Assembly (NCBI GenBank): GCA_964396115.1
Contig: CAYNDL010000060.1
Coordinates: forward strand, 1-5,345
Reading direction: 5' to 3'
Source of the DNA: CAYNDL01 sp964396115
GTDB taxonomy: Bacteria; Patescibacteriota; Andersenbacteria; UBA10190; CAIZMI01
DNA length: 5,345 nucleotides
Positions 3,414 to 5,345 of this stretch are shown here, piece after piece. The translations under genes were made by a program, and so were the position numbers. Position 1 is the first letter of the stretch. Each line of letters starts with the position of its first letter. The notes beneath the pieces were generated by a model. That model did no database searches, had not been told where the DNA came from, and was given only the letters and a program-made list of their open reading frames with translations.

Positions 3414-5291
3414 CTAAACGTTGTCCGTAATCTGCTTTCGCTGAATGGCCACATAGTTAAAGTTTTTTCGCAAGAAGCCAACGAAGAGGAAAATCATTGC
3501 GAGGGTTTGAGCAAACTGCAGCACGGAAGAAAAATACATAAATTTCAAAAAGTCTCTTTCCTGTTGCGTGTTCCCTTCTGGTTGGATAACTTTTACTCCT
3601 GTTTCTGGGGGGACAGAAGGGACGGGGGCTGCTGTTGCAACGCCTGCTACAACTCCGGCTTTTTCCGTCTTTATAACTGTTTTTGCTAATACTTTTTCCG
3701 TGGACACCTGCATCTTGAGCTTTGTAACCGGAAGTTTTGTCTTTAAAAGCGCAGCGGCCGCATAGGCAGTCAAATACGCGGAAGTATCTGAATTAGAGCG
3801 CCATCCGAAAGCGCCATTAGCATTCTGGTACCGCAGTAACGCTGAAAAAGGATTCCCCTCTCCTTTACGCCAGGACTGGGGGTCTTCCCCTAAAGCAACG
3901 ATTGCTTGAATGCCCCATGCAGTACTAGCCGAATTTTCGCCAAAACCACCAAACTTGTCTTGGTGCTTTAACAAATATGATTTTGCCTGAGATATATTAC
4001 CGGCAACATTAATGCTGCCGCCGCTTAACTGGTACCCCTTAAGTGCTTGGATCGCTGCTGCTGTCACATCAATGCCACCGTCGAAAGAACCATCGTTCTT
4101 TTGTTTTGTCTGAATCGTCTTTATTGCACCTGATATTTCAGGAGAATTTTGATCCTCACCGGCGGCGAGAAACGCGAGCACGCCAAAAATATCATCATTA
4201 ATTAGATTCTTTTCCCCAACCTGCCCATCCGAATAATATTTCTTTAACAGCTGGAGCAGATTAGTACCATTAAAATTTCGGGGATCGCCACCGGTAGCGC
4301 GTACTGCCAAAATCCGACGCTCAACATCTGTTGCGTTAGCAAATTTTTTCGCTTTTAGTTCTTCGGCAAAATCAAAATCCAGAACCGACACTCCGTTGGC
4401 CCCAAAAGCCATCGCCGCCCAATCAATCGTCATGGCTCCCGCTTCTTTTGTTAAGGAGGTCTTTAAATATTTGAGAGCAGCCCCCGCTTTTTGTTCCAAT
4501 TTTGCCTTATCGTACTTTTCCGCTTTCACAGTGACAGACGCGGGCGTTGGGCTAGTGGTTGGAGAGGTACTAGGCAAAGGACTGGGGGTCGAACTCGTAG
4601 CAGCCGAAGTCACATTTAATTTATATGTTTCGCTTTGTATCGAACCAGGCATTACCGCTTTTACCGACACTTCCCCCACGGAATTAATAGAAACAGAAAC
4701 TTTTCCGTCACTAGGAACTGAGTATGACTGACTTCCCACGTGAAGATTTGCGCCAGCGGCTGCCTGCCAACTTCCATGCCATTGGTAACTGCTATCGAAA
4801 TCGCCTACCCGCTTTTCTACCAACAACACAACAGGCGTGTTTACGATGACATTCTCGGGGATAGTCACTCGCAAGAACGAAGCTGGGGTTCCAGAATATG
4901 TAAGCAGAAGGCGGTCGCCCTCACCCACGTCCATGGCGTCGACCCCGGAATTTCCCATGTCATCATTCTTCCAGAGGGACCAGGTCTTTGAATAATCAGA
5001 CGGCGTGTCATCACTTGCGATTTGCTTCAGAAAAAGACCAAAACCAAAATTTTTGAGTTGATAATTAAATCCACCTTTTTTTGAAGCGCTTTCGAGGGCA
5101 CAGATTGCTTTCCCCGAAAAGTTATGTTTTTGCCCATCAGTATCCGAGACCTCACAGTCACCGGACTCCACTGAACCGCTAAACACTTGCCCTTCCGATC
5201 CTTCTATTCGCAACAAAACTGTTGCGGCGCTGGCAAGGTGCGCGCCGAAAAAAAGTAGAAATATACAAACCAAGACGAAGATTCTTTTCAT
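3414..5291 (-). CDS. Secreted, membrane-anchored DUF4430/terpenoid-toroid protein
   Basis: This 625-residue surface protein has a signal peptide (1-22; K2-R3, a hydrophobic core, then ASA before the likely cut). A beta-grasp DUF4430-like region (about 68-133; GFGLFLKQI then TWSLWKNDD, typical of transcobalamin C-terminal-like domains) follows. Then come an Ig-like beta segment (about 138-227), a Pro/Ser/Thr linker (about 231-251), an alpha/alpha-toroid of prenyltransferase/squalene-cyclase repeats (about 258-520), a second linker (545-575) and a membrane helix (about 586-607) with a basic cytoplasmic tail. The repeats show QKNDGSF (397-403), HQDKFGGFGENSAST (443-457) and YQNANGAFGW (488-497). 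No DxDD cyclase motif is visible, so enzymatic activity is doubtful; ligand binding or adhesion is more likely. The ATG at 5291 is chosen because it opens the signal peptide; its ribosome site (GAAGA) is weak, and a TTG at 5339 would bury the signal. It is followed by its own terminator. Confidence 0.8.
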   Translation of the reverse strand: MKRIFVLVCIFLLFFGAHLASAATVLLRIEGSEGQVFSGSVESGDCEVSDTDGQKHNFSGKAICALESASKKGGFNYQLKNFGFGLFLKQIASDDTPSDYSKTWSLWKNDDMGNSGVDAMDVGEGDRLLLTYSGTPASFLRVTIPENVIVNTPVVLLVEKRVGDFDSSYQWHGSWQAAAGANLHVGSQSYSVPSDGKVSVSINSVGEVSVKAVMPGSIQSETYKLNVTSAATSSTPSPLPSTSPTTSPTPASVTVKAEKYDKAKLEQKAGAALKYLKTSLTKEAGAMTIDWAAMAFGANGVSVLDFDFAEELKAKKFANATDVERRILAVRATGGDPRNFNGTNLLQLLKKYYSDGQVGEKNLINDDIFGVLAFLAAGEDQNSPEISGAIKTIQTKQKNDGSFDGGIDVTAAAIQALKGYQLSGGSINVAGNISQAKSYLLKHQDKFGGFGENSASTAWGIQAIVALGEDPQSWRKGEGNPFSALLRYQNANGAFGWRSNSDTSAYLTAYAAAALLKTKLPVTKLKMQVSTEKVLAKTVIKTEKAGVVAGVATAAPVPSVPPETGVKVIQPEGNTQQERDFLKFMYFSSVLQFAQTLAMIFLFVGFLRKNFNYVAIQRKQITDNV

Positions 5292-5345
5292 GTCTTCAAA
5301 GTAAAAAATAAATCTCTTCGCCAAGCGTAGGGATCCCAATAATTG

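Noticed and set aside
5289..5339. TTG start at 5339 for the surface protein
   Set aside because: It would add 16 residues before a complete signal peptide that starts at the ATG at 5291.
1..5345. CRISPR array, insertion sequence or prophage remnant
   Set aside because: No regularly spaced direct repeats, transposase or integrase motifs, or terminal inverted repeats with target duplications were seen.

Overview
The window suggests a bacterium with a small, compact genome. My best guess is a member of the Patescibacteria (CPR). This is an inference from the style of the proteins: a DUF4430/terpenoid-toroid surface protein, a DUF2157-like membrane protein, and two genes that look leaderless. 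No phylogenetic marker gene is present. TGA is used as a stop by four of the six protein genes or their close context (csrA, the HTH-receiver gene and the single-pass membrane gene end in TGA), so the genetic code is the standard one.

Left end (1-491). The least obvious feature here is the 5' half of a transfer-messenger RNA (ssrA) on the minus strand, running off the left edge. It shows the GGGG acceptor start, the tRNA-like TCGACAG motif, a pseudoknot (PK1) whose eight-pair second stem closes completely, and a tag reading frame of 24 codons that starts GCA AAC and ends in TAA TAA. It is preceded by about 195 bases of transcribed leader and a near-consensus promoter (TTGACA-17-TTTAAT). The -35 box of that promoter overlaps the -35 box of the divergent csrA promoter.

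Middle (492-1765). csrA (plus) has a classic CsrA fold region with Arg44 conserved, followed by an unusual helical tail of about 90 residues. It ends in an intrinsic terminator. Next comes a 38-residue protein, rich in Cys, His and acidic residues, that is probably translated from a leaderless mRNA. A strong bidirectional terminator then separates it from a convergent minus-strand gene for an HTH-plus-degenerate-receiver regulator. That regulator has a clear promoter and Shine-Dalgarno site, and an inverted repeat spans its -10 box.

Right (1778-5291). All genes are on the minus strand. A large secreted, membrane-anchored protein (DUF4430-like domain, Ig-like segment, Pro/Ser/Thr linker, squalene-cyclase-like toroid, C-terminal membrane anchor) is followed by an intrinsic terminator. 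The T-tract of that terminator contains the -10 box of the next transcription unit. That unit consists of a single-pass membrane protein and a ten-segment membrane protein, translationally coupled through an ATGA overlap.

Together the left half is a set of post-transcriptional and transcriptional regulators (ribosome rescue, CsrA, HTH-receiver) and the right half encodes cell-envelope proteins. No mobile element, CRISPR array or tRNA gene was seen.
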